This document shows positions 29,391-38,499 of a DNA stretch of 64,000 nucleotides, piece by piece; the first letter of the stretch is position 1, and each line of letters starts with the position of its first letter. This stretch comes from Acidithiobacillus sp. (GTDB taxonomy: Bacteria; Pseudomonadota; Gammaproteobacteria; Acidithiobacillales; Acidithiobacillaceae): NCBI GenBank assembly GCA_028697715.1, contig JAQVDS010000006.1:1-64000 (forward strand). The letters run 5' to 3'. The position numbers and the translations under genes were made by a program. The notes below the pieces were generated by a model. The model had not been told where the DNA came from. It did not search any database and was given only the letters and a program-made list of their open reading frames with translations.

Positions 29391-32300
29391 ATGGCCGACT
29401 TCGGTCGGCGGGGAAAGCAGGGAGTACCTTTTTTGAAGCTGAATGATTTCGCATTTTCAAACTATCTGCAGGCGGAAACGACCCAACGCTTGGATGCCGC
29501 CTTTCTCGATGCACTGCGGGAACAGGACGCGAATCTGGCCCAACGCCTGCTCGATCATCGCGCCGGACGCGCCGCGCAGGAGGGACAGGAGCGCAGCGAG
29601 TTGTTGCTTGCGCTTGCACCGCACCTGGAGAATTTCCTCGTCGAGTTTTTTGCCATTGCCGATGCGAACCAGGCCCTGCAAGCCAAGATCCGTGATCAGG
29701 AAGTGGTCATGGACTTCAAAAAGCAGTTTGTCCTGCGCCGCGGCCGACGCTTTCGCGGCGAATTCACTGAGAGTTTCAGCGACCTGCAAAGCTGGCTGGA
29801 TCAGCAGATGCATGCCGGCGGTCTGCCCGCCGACGATCGCGAGTGGTCGATTGCTCGCCTAGGGATGGGCTGGTTGGCCGATGAGGCCGCGCACGCCGAG
29901 GCCATCCAGCGCCTTACCCAGTGGTGTGCCCTGGCCCTGAGCGATCCGTCGGCCAAGCTTGCAGTACAAGGATGGTCGAGTTTTCGCCTGCCAGAACGGA
30001 TGGATCATGAGAACTTGGTGCCGCTGGTACATGCCGAGCGGGCCGATCATCCCCTGGCGGCTGACCCGCAAAATTGGCGACGCCGAGATGCCTTCCATCT
30101 CACTGACCAACGCATGGACCTGCGCAGTGTGCAAAGCGAGGTGCATTACTGCCTCTATTGCCACGACCACGACGGCGATTTCTGCTCGCGCGGCTTCCCG
30201 GAGAAAAAGGGCGTACCCGAGTTGGGCTTCAAGGTCGATCCCCTCGGCGTGACCCTGACTGGCTGCCCCCTGGAAGAGAAGATCTCCGAGATGCAGATCC
30301 TGCGGCGGGATGGCTTCAGCATTGCCGCCCTGGCGATGATCATGATCGACAACCCCATGGTACCGGCGACGGGCCACCGCATCTGCAATGATTGTATGAA
30401 GGGCTGCGTCTATCAGAAACAAGACCCGGTCAACATTCCCCAGGTGGAAACGCGCATCCTCACCGACGTGCTGGAACTACCCTTGGGCGTGGAGATCTAT
30501 GACCTGCTGACGCGCTGGAATCCGCTGCGCCAGGAACAATATGTCGCAGCCAAAGACAACGGCCGCAAGGTCCTGGTAGCCGGCATGGGGCCGGCTGGCT
30601 TCACCATGGCCCACCACCTCCTGCAGGCGGGCTGTACCGTGGTCGGGGTCGATGGGCTCAAGATCGAACCCTTGCCCGATGTTTTGCAAACGGCGCCAGT
30701 GCGCGATTGGTCGGCCCTGCAGGAAGACCTTGATGAGCGCATCCTGCTCGGTTTTGGCGGCGTTGCCGAATACGGCATCACCGTGCGCTGGGACAAGAAC
30801 TTTCTCAAGCTGATCTATCTCAGCCTGCTGCGGCGGCCGGGGTTCCAGATCTTTGGCGGCGTGCGCCTCGGCGGCACCCTGCGCCTGGAAGATGCCTGGG
30901 AACTGGGCTTTGATCATGTCTGTTTGGCCACCGGCGCTGGCCTGCCGCGGGTGCTATCCTTGCCCGGTAGTCTGGCGCGCGGCATGCGCCAGGCTAGTGA
31001 TTTCCTCATGGCCCTGCAGCTCACCGGTGCCGGTAAGAAAAGCAGCCTGGCCAATCTGCAGGTGCGGCTGCCCGCCGTGGTCATCGGTGGTGGTCTGACG
31101 GCGGTGGATACCGCCACCGAGGTGCAGGCCTACTATATTCGCCAGGTCGAAAAAATCCTGGCGCGCTACGAGGCGCTTTTGCCCGAGATGGGCGAGGAAA
31201 AGCTGCGGGCAGGATTGTCCGAAGAAGACGCCGGCATCCTCGATGAATTTCTTGCCCACGGTCAGGCAGTACGCGCAGAACGCGAGCGAGCGGCGGCGAG
31301 TGGCGAGGAACCCAATTTCATTCCCTTGCTGCACGCCTGGGGTGGCGTCACCCTGGCCTATCGCAAGGGTATGCTCCAGTCCCCTGCCTATACCCGCAAC
31401 CACGAAGAGCTGATCAAGGCCATGGAAGAGGGGCTTTTCTACCAGGAAGGCGCAGATCCACTACGGGCCGATCTCGATGGCTTTGGGCATGTCGAGGCCA
31501 TGGTTTTCCGCAAGCTGCGCGAAGAGGATGGCCGCTGGGTCGCGACGGGCGAGGAACTCTGCCTGCCCGCCCGCAGTGTCTTCGTGGCCGCCGGAACCGT
31601 GCCGAATACCATCTACGAGCGGGAATATCCGGGTACCCTGCAGCTCGATGGCGATCATTTCCAGCCGCATCTGGCGCACCGGGATCGCAGTGTGCAGGAG
31701 GTGCAGGTAGCGGAGCACTGTAAATCGCCCGAGCCCGGTCCCTTCACTTCCTACCAGGATGGCGTAGGTCATCGGGTGAGCTTCATTGGCGATACCCATC
31801 CGGTTTATCACGGCAGCGTGGTCAAGGCCATCGCCTCTGCCAAGCGGAGTTATCCCGATGTGCTGGCGGCGATGGAAATTCTTCCCCCGGCGCCACGGAA
31901 GGATCTCTCTGCGTTCCAGGAGCGCCTGAAGTCTCGGCTCAGCGCCCGGATTCGTCGTATCGACCGCAGCAACCCGGCGGTCTGCGAGCTCTGGGTCGAG
32001 GCCCCGGCGGCGGCCAGTAATTTTCAGCCGGGGCAGTTCTTCCGGCTGCAGAGCTTCGAGACCAGCAGCCCTGTGGTCGAAGAGACCCGCCTGCAGATCC
32101 CAGTACTGACGGTCAGCGGCGCCGGAGTGGAAGGCGACTTGATCCGGCTGATGGTGCTGCAATGGGGTACGGCGCCGCGCATTGTCGGACGCCTGCAGGA
32201 AGGCGACCCCGTCCTGCTCATGGGCCCGACGGGAGCCCCCACGGACATTCCCCAAGGCAAGACCATCGCCGTGGTCGCCGGGCGCTGGGGGGCAGCGGTG

Positions 32301-32912
32301 ATGCTCGATATTGGCCCCGCCCTGCGCGCCGCCGGTAATCGTGTGCTTTATGTGGCAGCCTTCGCGCAAGCTAGTGAGCTCGACCACCAAGACGAACTGG
32401 AGGCCGCCGCCGACCAGATTCTCTGGTGTACGGCTCGGGGTCCGAAGATTACAGCGCGGCGACCGCAAGACCTCAGTGTCGAGGCGGCGGACATGGTGCA
32501 GTTGTTGCGCGAGTACGCCGTCGGACAATTGCCCGGGCAGGCCGGGAATGGGATCCCTCTGCAGCAGGTGGATCGTCTGATGGTGATGGGCTCCACCGGC
32601 CTGCTCAAGGGCTTCCAGAGCGCCCTGCGCGGCGATCTCGGGTCGTTGTTTCCGGCCCATCTGGAAGCGGTTGCCACCGTGGGCAGCCCCATGCAGTGCA
32701 TGCTCAAGGGTGTCTGCGCCCAGTGCCTGCAATGGCAGGTCGATCCGGAAACCGGCAAACGCACCCAGGCGGTGTTCACCTGTGCCGGTCAGGATCAACC
32801 TCTGGCCTGGGTCGATCTCGACAACCTCACCGCCCGGCAGGGGCAGAACCGTCTGCTCGAACGGCTTTCCAGCCACTGGCTGGACCATGTACTGGCGCGC
32901 GCCGACGCCTGA
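29391..32912 (+). CDS. NfnB-NfnA-like fused FAD/Fe-S oxidoreductase
   Basis: This 1173-residue protein has three parts. Residues about 1-245 are a helical region of unknown type. Residues about 250-850 are a GltD-type flavin/pyridine nucleotide reductase with Cys254, 257, 265, 292, 332, 335 and 339 as candidate [4Fe-4S] ligands and two Rossmann motifs (GMGPAG near 398 and IGGGLT near 562). Residues about 860-1173 resemble PyrK/NfnA, with a [2Fe-2S] site C1103-C1109-C1112-C1131. NfnB and NfnA form an electron-bifurcating NADH-ferredoxin:NADP transhydrogenase; here both halves are on one chain. TTG 29434 is an alternative start. Bifurcation is an inference. Confidence 0.75.
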   Translation: MADFGRRGKQGVPFLKLNDFAFSNYLQAETTQRLDAAFLDALREQDANLAQRLLDHRAGRAAQEGQERSELLLALAPHLENFLVEFFAIADANQALQAKIRDQEVVMDFKKQFVLRRGRRFRGEFTESFSDLQSWLDQQMHAGGLPADDREWSIARLGMGWLADEAAHAEAIQRLTQWCALALSDPSAKLAVQGWSSFRLPERMDHENLVPLVHAERADHPLAADPQNWRRRDAFHLTDQRMDLRSVQSEVHYCLYCHDHDGDFCSRGFPEKKGVPELGFKVDPLGVTLTGCPLEEKISEMQILRRDGFSIAALAMIMIDNPMVPATGHRICNDCMKGCVYQKQDPVNIPQVETRILTDVLELPLGVEIYDLLTRWNPLRQEQYVAAKDNGRKVLVAGMGPAGFTMAHHLLQAGCTVVGVDGLKIEPLPDVLQTAPVRDWSALQEDLDERILLGFGGVAEYGITVRWDKNFLKLIYLSLLRRPGFQIFGGVRLGGTLRLEDAWELGFDHVCLATGAGLPRVLSLPGSLARGMRQASDFLMALQLTGAGKKSSLANLQVRLPAVVIGGGLTAVDTATEVQAYYIRQVEKILARYEALLPEMGEEKLRAGLSEEDAGILDEFLAHGQAVRAERERAAASGEEPNFIPLLHAWGGVTLAYRKGMLQSPAYTRNHEELIKAMEEGLFYQEGADPLRADLDGFGHVEAMVFRKLREEDGRWVATGEELCLPARSVFVAAGTVPNTIYEREYPGTLQLDGDHFQPHLAHRDRSVQEVQVAEHCKSPEPGPFTSYQDGVGHRVSFIGDTHPVYHGSVVKAIASAKRSYPDVLAAMEILPPAPRKDLSAFQERLKSRLSARIRRIDRSNPAVCELWVEAPAAASNFQPGQFFRLQSFETSSPVVEETRLQIPVLTVSGAGVEGDLIRLMVLQWGTAPRIVGRLQEGDPVLLMGPTGAPTDIPQGKTIAVVAGRWGAAVMLDIGPALRAAGNRVLYVAAFAQASELDHQDELEAAADQILWCTARGPKITARRPQDLSVEAADMVQLLREYAVGQLPGQAGNGIPLQQVDRLMVMGSTGLLKGFQSALRGDLGSLFPAHLEAVATVGSPMQCMLKGVCAQCLQWQVDPETGKRTQAVFTCAGQDQPLAWVDLDNLTARQGQNRLLERLSSHWLDHVLARADA
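29394..29409 (+). other. UUCG-tetraloop hairpin just after gyrB
   Basis: GCCGAC and GTCGGC pair around TTCG, a very stable RNA tetraloop. It starts three bases into the ATG that would begin the oxidoreductase gene and is followed, about 20 bases later, by a T6 run. It could act as a terminator or as a control element on the next gene. Confidence 0.5.
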
Positions 32913-32915
32913 GGA

Positions 32916-34247
32916 TCAATCCCGCGCAAACGAGGCGCTGATCTCTTCCAGGGTCAGGCCTCGGGTTTCCGGTACACGGCGCCAGGTGTACCAAGCGGCA
33001 ACGAGGGAGGCCAAGGCATAGAGAAAAAAGGTCTGACCCTCGCCCAACCAGTGCATCAAACTGAGAAATACCCCGGTGACCAGCATATTGCTGAGCCAGT
33101 TGACGATGGTCGCGAGCCCCATGGCCCGCCCGCGCAGGCCAGTCGGGAAGATCTCGCTGATCAGGAGCCAGAACACCGGTCCGATGCCAATGGCAAAGAA
33201 GGCGACATAAGCTGCTACGGCGAAGGCCAGCAGATACAGGAAGGCTCCCTGCGCCTGTGCCAGCATACAAGTGGCAAGGGTCAATAAACTCGCAAACATG
33301 CCAAGAAAGCTGGTTAACAGTAGCGGTCGTCGTCCAACTCGGTCCAGCCAGCGCAGAGCCAGCAGGGTCGCGAAGAAGTTGATGGTGCCGATCCCCACCG
33401 TGGCAATGATCTCCCCGTCGGTCGAGGTAAAGCCAGCGGCATGAAAGATGATGGGTGCGAAGTAGAGCACCACATTGATGCCGGTGATCTGCTGAAAGAT
33501 GGCCAGCACCAAGGCGATCTGCAAGGGCCGTCGTTGTGCCAGGAGTGCCCGCCACGGCAGACTGCGCTGCCCTGGGTTATTGGCGGCCAGTTCCTGCCAT
33601 TGCGCTGCGGCAGGATCGAGGCGTAGGCCTTGCAGGGCCTGTCTCGCCGCCTCGGATCGACCCATTTGCAGCAGCCAGCGCGGACTTTCCGGCAACAACA
33701 GAACGCCGAGCAGCAAAACGATCGCTGGTAGCGCTCCCAGGGCGAACATCCAGCGCCACCCGGCGCTACTGTCGGCAAAAGCCAGACTGATCAGATAGGC
33801 GATGAGGATTCCCACCGTAATGAGCAGCTGGTTGATGGTGACGATGGCGCCACGCTGTCTGGCGGGGGTGATTTCCGCGAGATAGAGGGGTGTGACCGTT
33901 GAGCTGAGTCCGATCCCCAGGCCCAGACAGGCGCGCCCCAGGAAGAGCAGCGGGATGCTGTTGGCGAGGGCCGCCAGCAGAGACCCCACGGCAAAGAGCA
34001 GGGCCGCGAGGGCGATGACCCGTCGTCGCCCAAAGCGATCGGCCAGGACTCCAGCCAGGGCGGCGCCAAGGGCTGCGGCGGCCAGGGCGATGGCGACAAA
34101 CAGGCCGGCACTGCTGGCATCCAGGGAAAAGACATGGCGCAGAAAGAGCAAGGCACCGGCAACGATGGCCGTGCCATAGCCAAAAAGCAGGCCACCTAGC
34201 CCAGCAATTCCAGCAATCAGGGTAAAAGAAGTGCTGCCGCGTTGCAT
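32916..34247 (-). CDS. MFS sugar:proton symporter (sugar porter family)
   Basis: The 443-residue protein has 12 hydrophobic segments and sugar-porter signatures: DRFGRRR after helix 2, PESPRWLL in the central loop, QQITGINVVLYFAP in helix 7 and a PETRG motif after helix 12. Relatives include XylE, GalP and AraE. It ends the sugar operon and converges with the oxidoreductase gene, the stops being only 3 bp apart. The exact sugar is not set by the sequence; a pentose or hexose is likely from the context. Confidence 0.9.
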   Translation of the reverse strand: MQRGSTSFTLIAGIAGLGGLLFGYGTAIVAGALLFLRHVFSLDASSAGLFVAIALAAAALGAALAGVLADRFGRRRVIALAALLFAVGSLLAALANSIPLLFLGRACLGLGIGLSSTVTPLYLAEITPARQRGAIVTINQLLITVGILIAYLISLAFADSSAGWRWMFALGALPAIVLLLGVLLLPESPRWLLQMGRSEAARQALQGLRLDPAAAQWQELAANNPGQRSLPWRALLAQRRPLQIALVLAIFQQITGINVVLYFAPIIFHAAGFTSTDGEIIATVGIGTINFFATLLALRWLDRVGRRPLLLTSFLGMFASLLTLATCMLAQAQGAFLYLLAFAVAAYVAFFAIGIGPVFWLLISEIFPTGLRGRAMGLATIVNWLSNMLVTGVFLSLMHWLGEGQTFFLYALASLVAAWYTWRRVPETRGLTLEEISASFARD

Positions 34248-34271
34248 GGCAATGCCCCATTACGAGGATGG

Positions 34272-35387
34272 TTACGCTAGTCGGGAGCCATTTTCGGGAT
34301 CGAAAAAGACCGCTCGCTCCATATGAAAACTCAGGGTACAGCGGGATCCGATCTGTAAGTAGGTACTCGGATGTACTCGTGCCACCAAGCTGTGGCCATC
34401 CAGGCGGGTAAATACCAGAGTATCGGGGCCGGTGGGCTCAAGCAGCTCCACGTCGAGCTCGATACTGTGTAAGGCTTCGCCCTCGCGCGCACTGCCGGGA
34501 TCGGTGATCTGCTCGGGACGGATTCCCAGCGTAATGCGGCGTCCCAACTGACTGCGTAGGGCCCCCTGCATTTTTGGCGGTATGGGAAGAAGGTTTCCGT
34601 CGCCCTCGGCACCAGCCACTCGCAGGCACAACCCTGATGTCTCCTCGCGCGGAACCACAGGCAGAAAGTTCATGGAAGGGGAGCCCATGAAACCCGCCAC
34701 AAAGCGGTTGGCCGGATCGTTGTAGATACTCTCGGGACTGCCCAGTTGTTGGATGATGCCTTCATTCATCACGGCGATGAGATCGCCCATGGTCATCGCC
34801 TCGATCTGGTCATGGGTGACGTAGACCATGCTGGTTTGCAGCTGCTGGTGCAGGCGCTTGATCTCGCTGCGCATTTCCACCCGCAATTTGGCATCGAGAT
34901 TGGACAGAGGTTCGTCGAAGAGAAAGAGGGTGGGTCGGCGGGCGATGGCGCGGCCGATGGCGACCCGCTGCTGCTGACCCCCGGAAAGCTGGCGGGGTCG
35001 GCGGTCAAGCAGATGTTCGATTTGCAGCATGCGCGCGACATCCATGAGGATCTGCTCCCGCTCTGCCTTGGGTACCTTGCGATTTTCGAGGGCGAAAAGG
35101 ATGTTGTTGCGCACAGTCATCGACGGATAGAGGGCGTAAGACTGAAAGACCATGGCAATGTCCCGATCCTTGGGACTGAGTCCGTTCAGTCGGCGATCGT
35201 TGAGCAGGATGTCTCCCCCACTTTCCTGTTCCAGACCGGCGATGATGTTGAGCAAGGTCGTCTTGCCGCAGCCGGAAGGACCAATCAGCACCAGAAACTG
35301 ATTTTCTCCGGTCTCGATATTGATGCCATGCAGGACTTCATCCTTGCCATAGCTTTTGTGAATGTCCTGCAAAATGAGTTTACCCAT
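34272..35387 (-). CDS. gtsD: Sugar ABC transporter ATPase, MalK/UgpC type
   Basis: The 371-residue ATPase energises the adjacent permeases. It has Walker A GPSGCGKTT (about 36-44), signature LSGGQQQR, Walker B LFLFDEPLSNLD, and a C-terminal MalK-like regulatory OB domain (about 240-371). It lies 24 bp before the MFS gene and 3 bp after the permease gene. Such ATPases may serve several CUT1 transporters. The gtsD symbol rests on synteny with a glucose-type system. Confidence 0.85.
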   Translation of the reverse strand: MGKLILQDIHKSYGKDEVLHGINIETGENQFLVLIGPSGCGKTTLLNIIAGLEQESGGDILLNDRRLNGLSPKDRDIAMVFQSYALYPSMTVRNNILFALENRKVPKAEREQILMDVARMLQIEHLLDRRPRQLSGGQQQRVAIGRAIARRPTLFLFDEPLSNLDAKLRVEMRSEIKRLHQQLQTSMVYVTHDQIEAMTMGDLIAVMNEGIIQQLGSPESIYNDPANRFVAGFMGSPSMNFLPVVPREETSGLCLRVAGAEGDGNLLPIPPKMQGALRSQLGRRITLGIRPEQITDPGSAREGEALHSIELDVELLEPTGPDTLVFTRLDGHSLVARVHPSTYLQIGSRCTLSFHMERAVFFDPENGSRLA

Positions 35388-35390
35388 AGA

Positions 35391-36233
35391 TTATCCTTTT
35401 ACCGCGCCGCCGGTCAGGCCGCGCACGAAATATTTTCCGGCCAATAAATAGACCACCAGAGTGGGTATGGCAGCAATCAGCGCTGCGGCCATATCGACAT
35501 TCCACATATGCACGCTGGTGACGGTATCGACGAGGTCGTTGATGGCAACCGTAACCGGCTGTTGATCGCTGTTGGTAAAGACGACACCAAAGAGGAAGTT
35601 GTTCCAGATCATGGTGAACTGCCAGATTGCCGTCACCATGATGATGGGCGTGCTCAGTGGCAACATGACGCGCCAGAAGATACGGAAAAAGCCAGCTCCA
35701 TCGACCCGCGCGGCACGCACCAGATCGTGCGGAATGCCGACATAATAATTGCGGAAAAAGAGGGTGGTAAAAGCCAAACCATAGATGATATGGACCATGA
35801 CCAAACCGGGGATCAGGGTACCGGCAATATGCAATTTTCCCTGTACCCAGGCCATCGGCAACAAGATGATCTGAAATGGAAATACGGTGCCGAGCAATAG
35901 TAGATAGAAAATGATATTGGCGCCACGAAAACGCCAGTGGGTCAGGATGTACCCGTTGATGGCGCCAATCGCGGTAGAGATGATGACCGCCGGAATCACC
36001 AGCTCAAACGAGTTGATAAAGAACGGATGAATGCCCTGATTGCTGGCGCCGATGGTGGCCCCACTCCAGGCATGTCGCCAGGCGTAGAGGTCAAACTGCC
36101 GGGGCAGAGCTAGGATGCCCTGATTGTAGATTTCCGGCATGGTTTTGAAGGACGTCACCAGCATGATGTAGAGCGGTAATAGAAAAAACAACGCGGCAAG
36201 CGTCAGAAGCAAATAGATCGGCAAACGGCGCAT
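35391..36233 (-). CDS. gtsC: Carbohydrate ABC transporter permease (second, MalG-like)
   Basis: The 280-residue inner-membrane protein has six predicted helices and the EAA loop for ATPase contact in the form VRAARVDGAGFFRIFWRVMLPLS (about 166-188). It pairs with the larger permease upstream, its start codon overlapping that gene's stop by one base. Together they form the channel of a CUT1 sugar importer. Sugar specificity is given by the SBP. Confidence 0.88.
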   Translation of the reverse strand: MRRLPIYLLLTLAALFFLLPLYIMLVTSFKTMPEIYNQGILALPRQFDLYAWRHAWSGATIGASNQGIHPFFINSFELVIPAVIISTAIGAINGYILTHWRFRGANIIFYLLLLGTVFPFQIILLPMAWVQGKLHIAGTLIPGLVMVHIIYGLAFTTLFFRNYYVGIPHDLVRAARVDGAGFFRIFWRVMLPLSTPIIMVTAIWQFTMIWNNFLFGVVFTNSDQQPVTVAINDLVDTVTSVHMWNVDMAAALIAAIPTLVVYLLAGKYFVRGLTGGAVKG

Positions 36234-37123
36234 CAGACTTTCCTCCGTGCATCGAGGATCACAAAGGGAACCACCACCACCATCATGATGGCCAGCATGA
36301 TCAAGGCGCTGGCTGCCCCCACCCCCATCTCGCCGCGCTCAAAGGAAAAAACATACATGAAGATCGTCGGAACGTTGGTGCTGTAGCCAGGGCCGCCGCC
36401 GGTGAGCGCAATGATCAGACCGAAGGCCTTGATGGCCAGTCCCGCGCTGAGGATAAACGCCACAAAAAATGTCGGCGCCAGATTGGGGAGAATCACTCGT
36501 CGATAAATGCGCAGAGTCCCAGCACCGTCGATGCGTGCCGCCTTGACGATATCGGGACTGATGCCGCGCAGGCCGGCCAAAAAGATCGCCATCATGAAGC
36601 CGGAAGTCTGCCAGACGGCGGCGATGACCACGGTGTAGATGGCGAAGTTTGGATCATCGATCCAGGCGAACTGGAAATGGGTGAAGCCCAGGGAGCGAAC
36701 GATCGCCTGGACGCCAAAATTGGGGTCGAGCAGCCAGCGCCAGGCGACCCCGGTCACCACGGCGGAGATGGCCATGGGGTAGAGAAAGACCACCTGAAAT
36801 AGGCGCTCCCCACGGATCCGCTGGTCGAGAAGAATGGCGAGCAGGAGACCGATAGCCATGGATATGGCCACATACAGCCCGCCGAAGATTCCCAGGTTGC
36901 TCAGGGAACGCCACCAGCGGCTGCTGCCGAAGAGGTCGTGATAATTGGCAAGACCAATGAAGTGGTTGCTGGGTAGAATCGTGGATCGCGTCAAAGATAG
37001 CCACACGGTCCAGAGAATGAAGGCGTAGATGAAAAAAATGGCTGCCAGTACGGTAGGCGACAGCATCAGACCCGCTATGACTTGGTCCTTGCCACCGACA
37101 CGCTGCATCAATGAATGCGCCAT
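36233..37123 (-). CDS. gtsB: Carbohydrate ABC transporter permease (first, MalF-like)
   Basis: The 296-residue permease has six helices and the EAA-loop sequence IVKAARIDGAGTLRIYRRVILPNL. The start is ATG 37123, which has GGGGAGG upstream; the open frame is longer by ten codons but lacks that signal. It follows the SBP gene after 72 bp that contain a strong hairpin, a usual way of lowering expression of permease relative to SBP. Confidence 0.88.
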   Translation of the reverse strand: MAHSLMQRVGGKDQVIAGLMLSPTVLAAIFFIYAFILWTVWLSLTRSTILPSNHFIGLANYHDLFGSSRWWRSLSNLGIFGGLYVAISMAIGLLLAILLDQRIRGERLFQVVFLYPMAISAVVTGVAWRWLLDPNFGVQAIVRSLGFTHFQFAWIDDPNFAIYTVVIAAVWQTSGFMMAIFLAGLRGISPDIVKAARIDGAGTLRIYRRVILPNLAPTFFVAFILSAGLAIKAFGLIIALTGGGPGYSTNVPTIFMYVFSFERGEMGVGAASALIMLAIMMVVVVPFVILDARRKV

Positions 37124-37148
37124 GAACCTCCCCTTTTTGTGATGGAAC

Positions 37149-37177
37149 GGCATCCCGCCGCGGCTGGGCGGGATGCC
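37149..37177 (-). other. Intercistronic hairpin between SBP and permease genes
   Basis: Two perfect 11-base arms (GGCATCCCGCC with its complement) enclose a 7-base loop, 18 bp after the SBP stop and about 25 bp before the permease start. No T-run follows. Such hairpins commonly stabilise the upstream mRNA part in ABC operons. Confidence 0.7.
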
Positions 37178-37195
37178 TGCGCTCTACTGCATTTC

Positions 37196-38476
37196 CTAGT
37201 CCTGGCTCTTGGCTACCTCTACGCGCTTTGTCATTGCTGCTGCGGCCGCCTGGGGGCTCTCGTTGGAAGTATAGAACTGATCGAGAGAGTCGATGAAGGC
37301 GCCAGTTGGCGGACCATAGGTCGACATGTTCTGCGAGAAGCTTGGCACCAGATTATGCTCCTTGCTGGCGGTGAGAAACTGCGCGCGCGACTTCAACTGG
37401 CAGGGGTTATAGCCCGTCAGCGACACATTCATCAAATCGGGGATCGAGCCCTTGTATTTGTTGAAGAGCAGCTGGAACTTGGGGCTGGTCATGGTCTCCG
37501 CCAGTTTGATCGTCGCCTCGCGTCCAGCGGCACTATGCTGGCGGAAAAAGATAAAGCTATCGACATTGTAGATGAAATCATTAGCAGTACCGGGGAAGGC
37601 GACACAGCCAACCTTGGGGCCACCCGGAGTCACCCCCAGAAATTCGAACTGACCATTGGCCCAATCGCCCATGATCTGGAACGCCGCCTGACCATGGGCG
37701 ACCAGGCCGGTATCGTAGTTCCAGGTGCGTCCCGCCAGCGACTTCGGAGTGTATTTCTCGATCTGGCGCAGACGCTCCAGGGCCTTGACCATGGTCGGGC
37801 TGTTGATGGCCTTGGCATCGAGCTTGACGAAGACGTCGCGATACCACTCCGGTCCCCCGGTTTCCAGAGCAATAGGATCAAATTCCGTGGCAATCATCCA
37901 GCCATTGCCCCCGCCGGCCATTGGTATCATCCCCTTGGCCTGTACCTTGGCGAGGTCGGCAATCAGCTCATCCCAGTCCTTGGGTGGCGTCTTGATGCCG
38001 GCCTTGGCAAGCACCGCGCGGTTGTACCAGAGCCAGTTCAGACGATGCAGATCCATTGGCGCCGCGACATAATTCCCCTTGTATTTCATGTAATTGTCGA
38101 TTTCTGTCGGAATATTCTTATCCCAATCGCCCGCCTTGGCGGCGGCATCGACATTGGCCAGCAGCCCCGTATGCCCCCACTGCTGGATCTCTACCCCCTT
38201 GATTTGCGCCGCCCCGGGCGTCTCGCCTTCCATCAGACGGGTTTTCAGGATGGTACGCGCCTGCGCGCCACCACCACCGGCGATTGCATCGTTTTTGATG
38301 TTCACCCCCTGGGCCTTCATCATCTGCACCAGCACATTCATTGCCTTGGCTTCCGAGCCGGCAGTCCACCAGTTGATGACGCTCAGGGAAGTCTGGTCGG
38401 CCAGGGCGGGTTCGGCAGCCAGCGCGGCAAAGCCCAGAATGGCGAGGGCAAGAGCCCGTTTTGCAGGTTGTTTCAT
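37196..38476 (-). CDS. gtsA: Glucose/mannose-type sugar ABC substrate-binding protein
   Basis: The 426-residue periplasmic protein has a signal peptide ending at ALADQ and begins SLSVINWWTAGSEAKAMNVL. The blocks AIAGGGGAQARTILKTRLMEG and AAQIKGVEIQQW closely resemble Pseudomonas glucose-binding GtsA, as does MKYKGNYVAAPMDLHRLNW. It is the first gene of the CUT1 set and follows the porin by 24 bp. Glucose or a related hexose is the likely ligand, but binding-site residues were not compared in detail. Confidence 0.85.
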   Translation of the reverse strand: MKQPAKRALALAILGFAALAAEPALADQTSLSVINWWTAGSEAKAMNVLVQMMKAQGVNIKNDAIAGGGGAQARTILKTRLMEGETPGAAQIKGVEIQQWGHTGLLANVDAAAKAGDWDKNIPTEIDNYMKYKGNYVAAPMDLHRLNWLWYNRAVLAKAGIKTPPKDWDELIADLAKVQAKGMIPMAGGGNGWMIATEFDPIALETGGPEWYRDVFVKLDAKAINSPTMVKALERLRQIEKYTPKSLAGRTWNYDTGLVAHGQAAFQIMGDWANGQFEFLGVTPGGPKVGCVAFPGTANDFIYNVDSFIFFRQHSAAGREATIKLAETMTSPKFQLLFNKYKGSIPDLMNVSLTGYNPCQLKSRAQFLTASKEHNLVPSFSQNMSTYGPPTGAFIDSLDQFYTSNESPQAAAAAMTKRVEVAKSQD

Positions 38477-38499
38477 GATCGTGTTCTCCTCTGTTCGTC

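Noticed and set aside
31461-32888. 475-codon minus-strand open frame
   Set aside because: It is the antisense of the NfnBA-like gene and has no start signal or motif.
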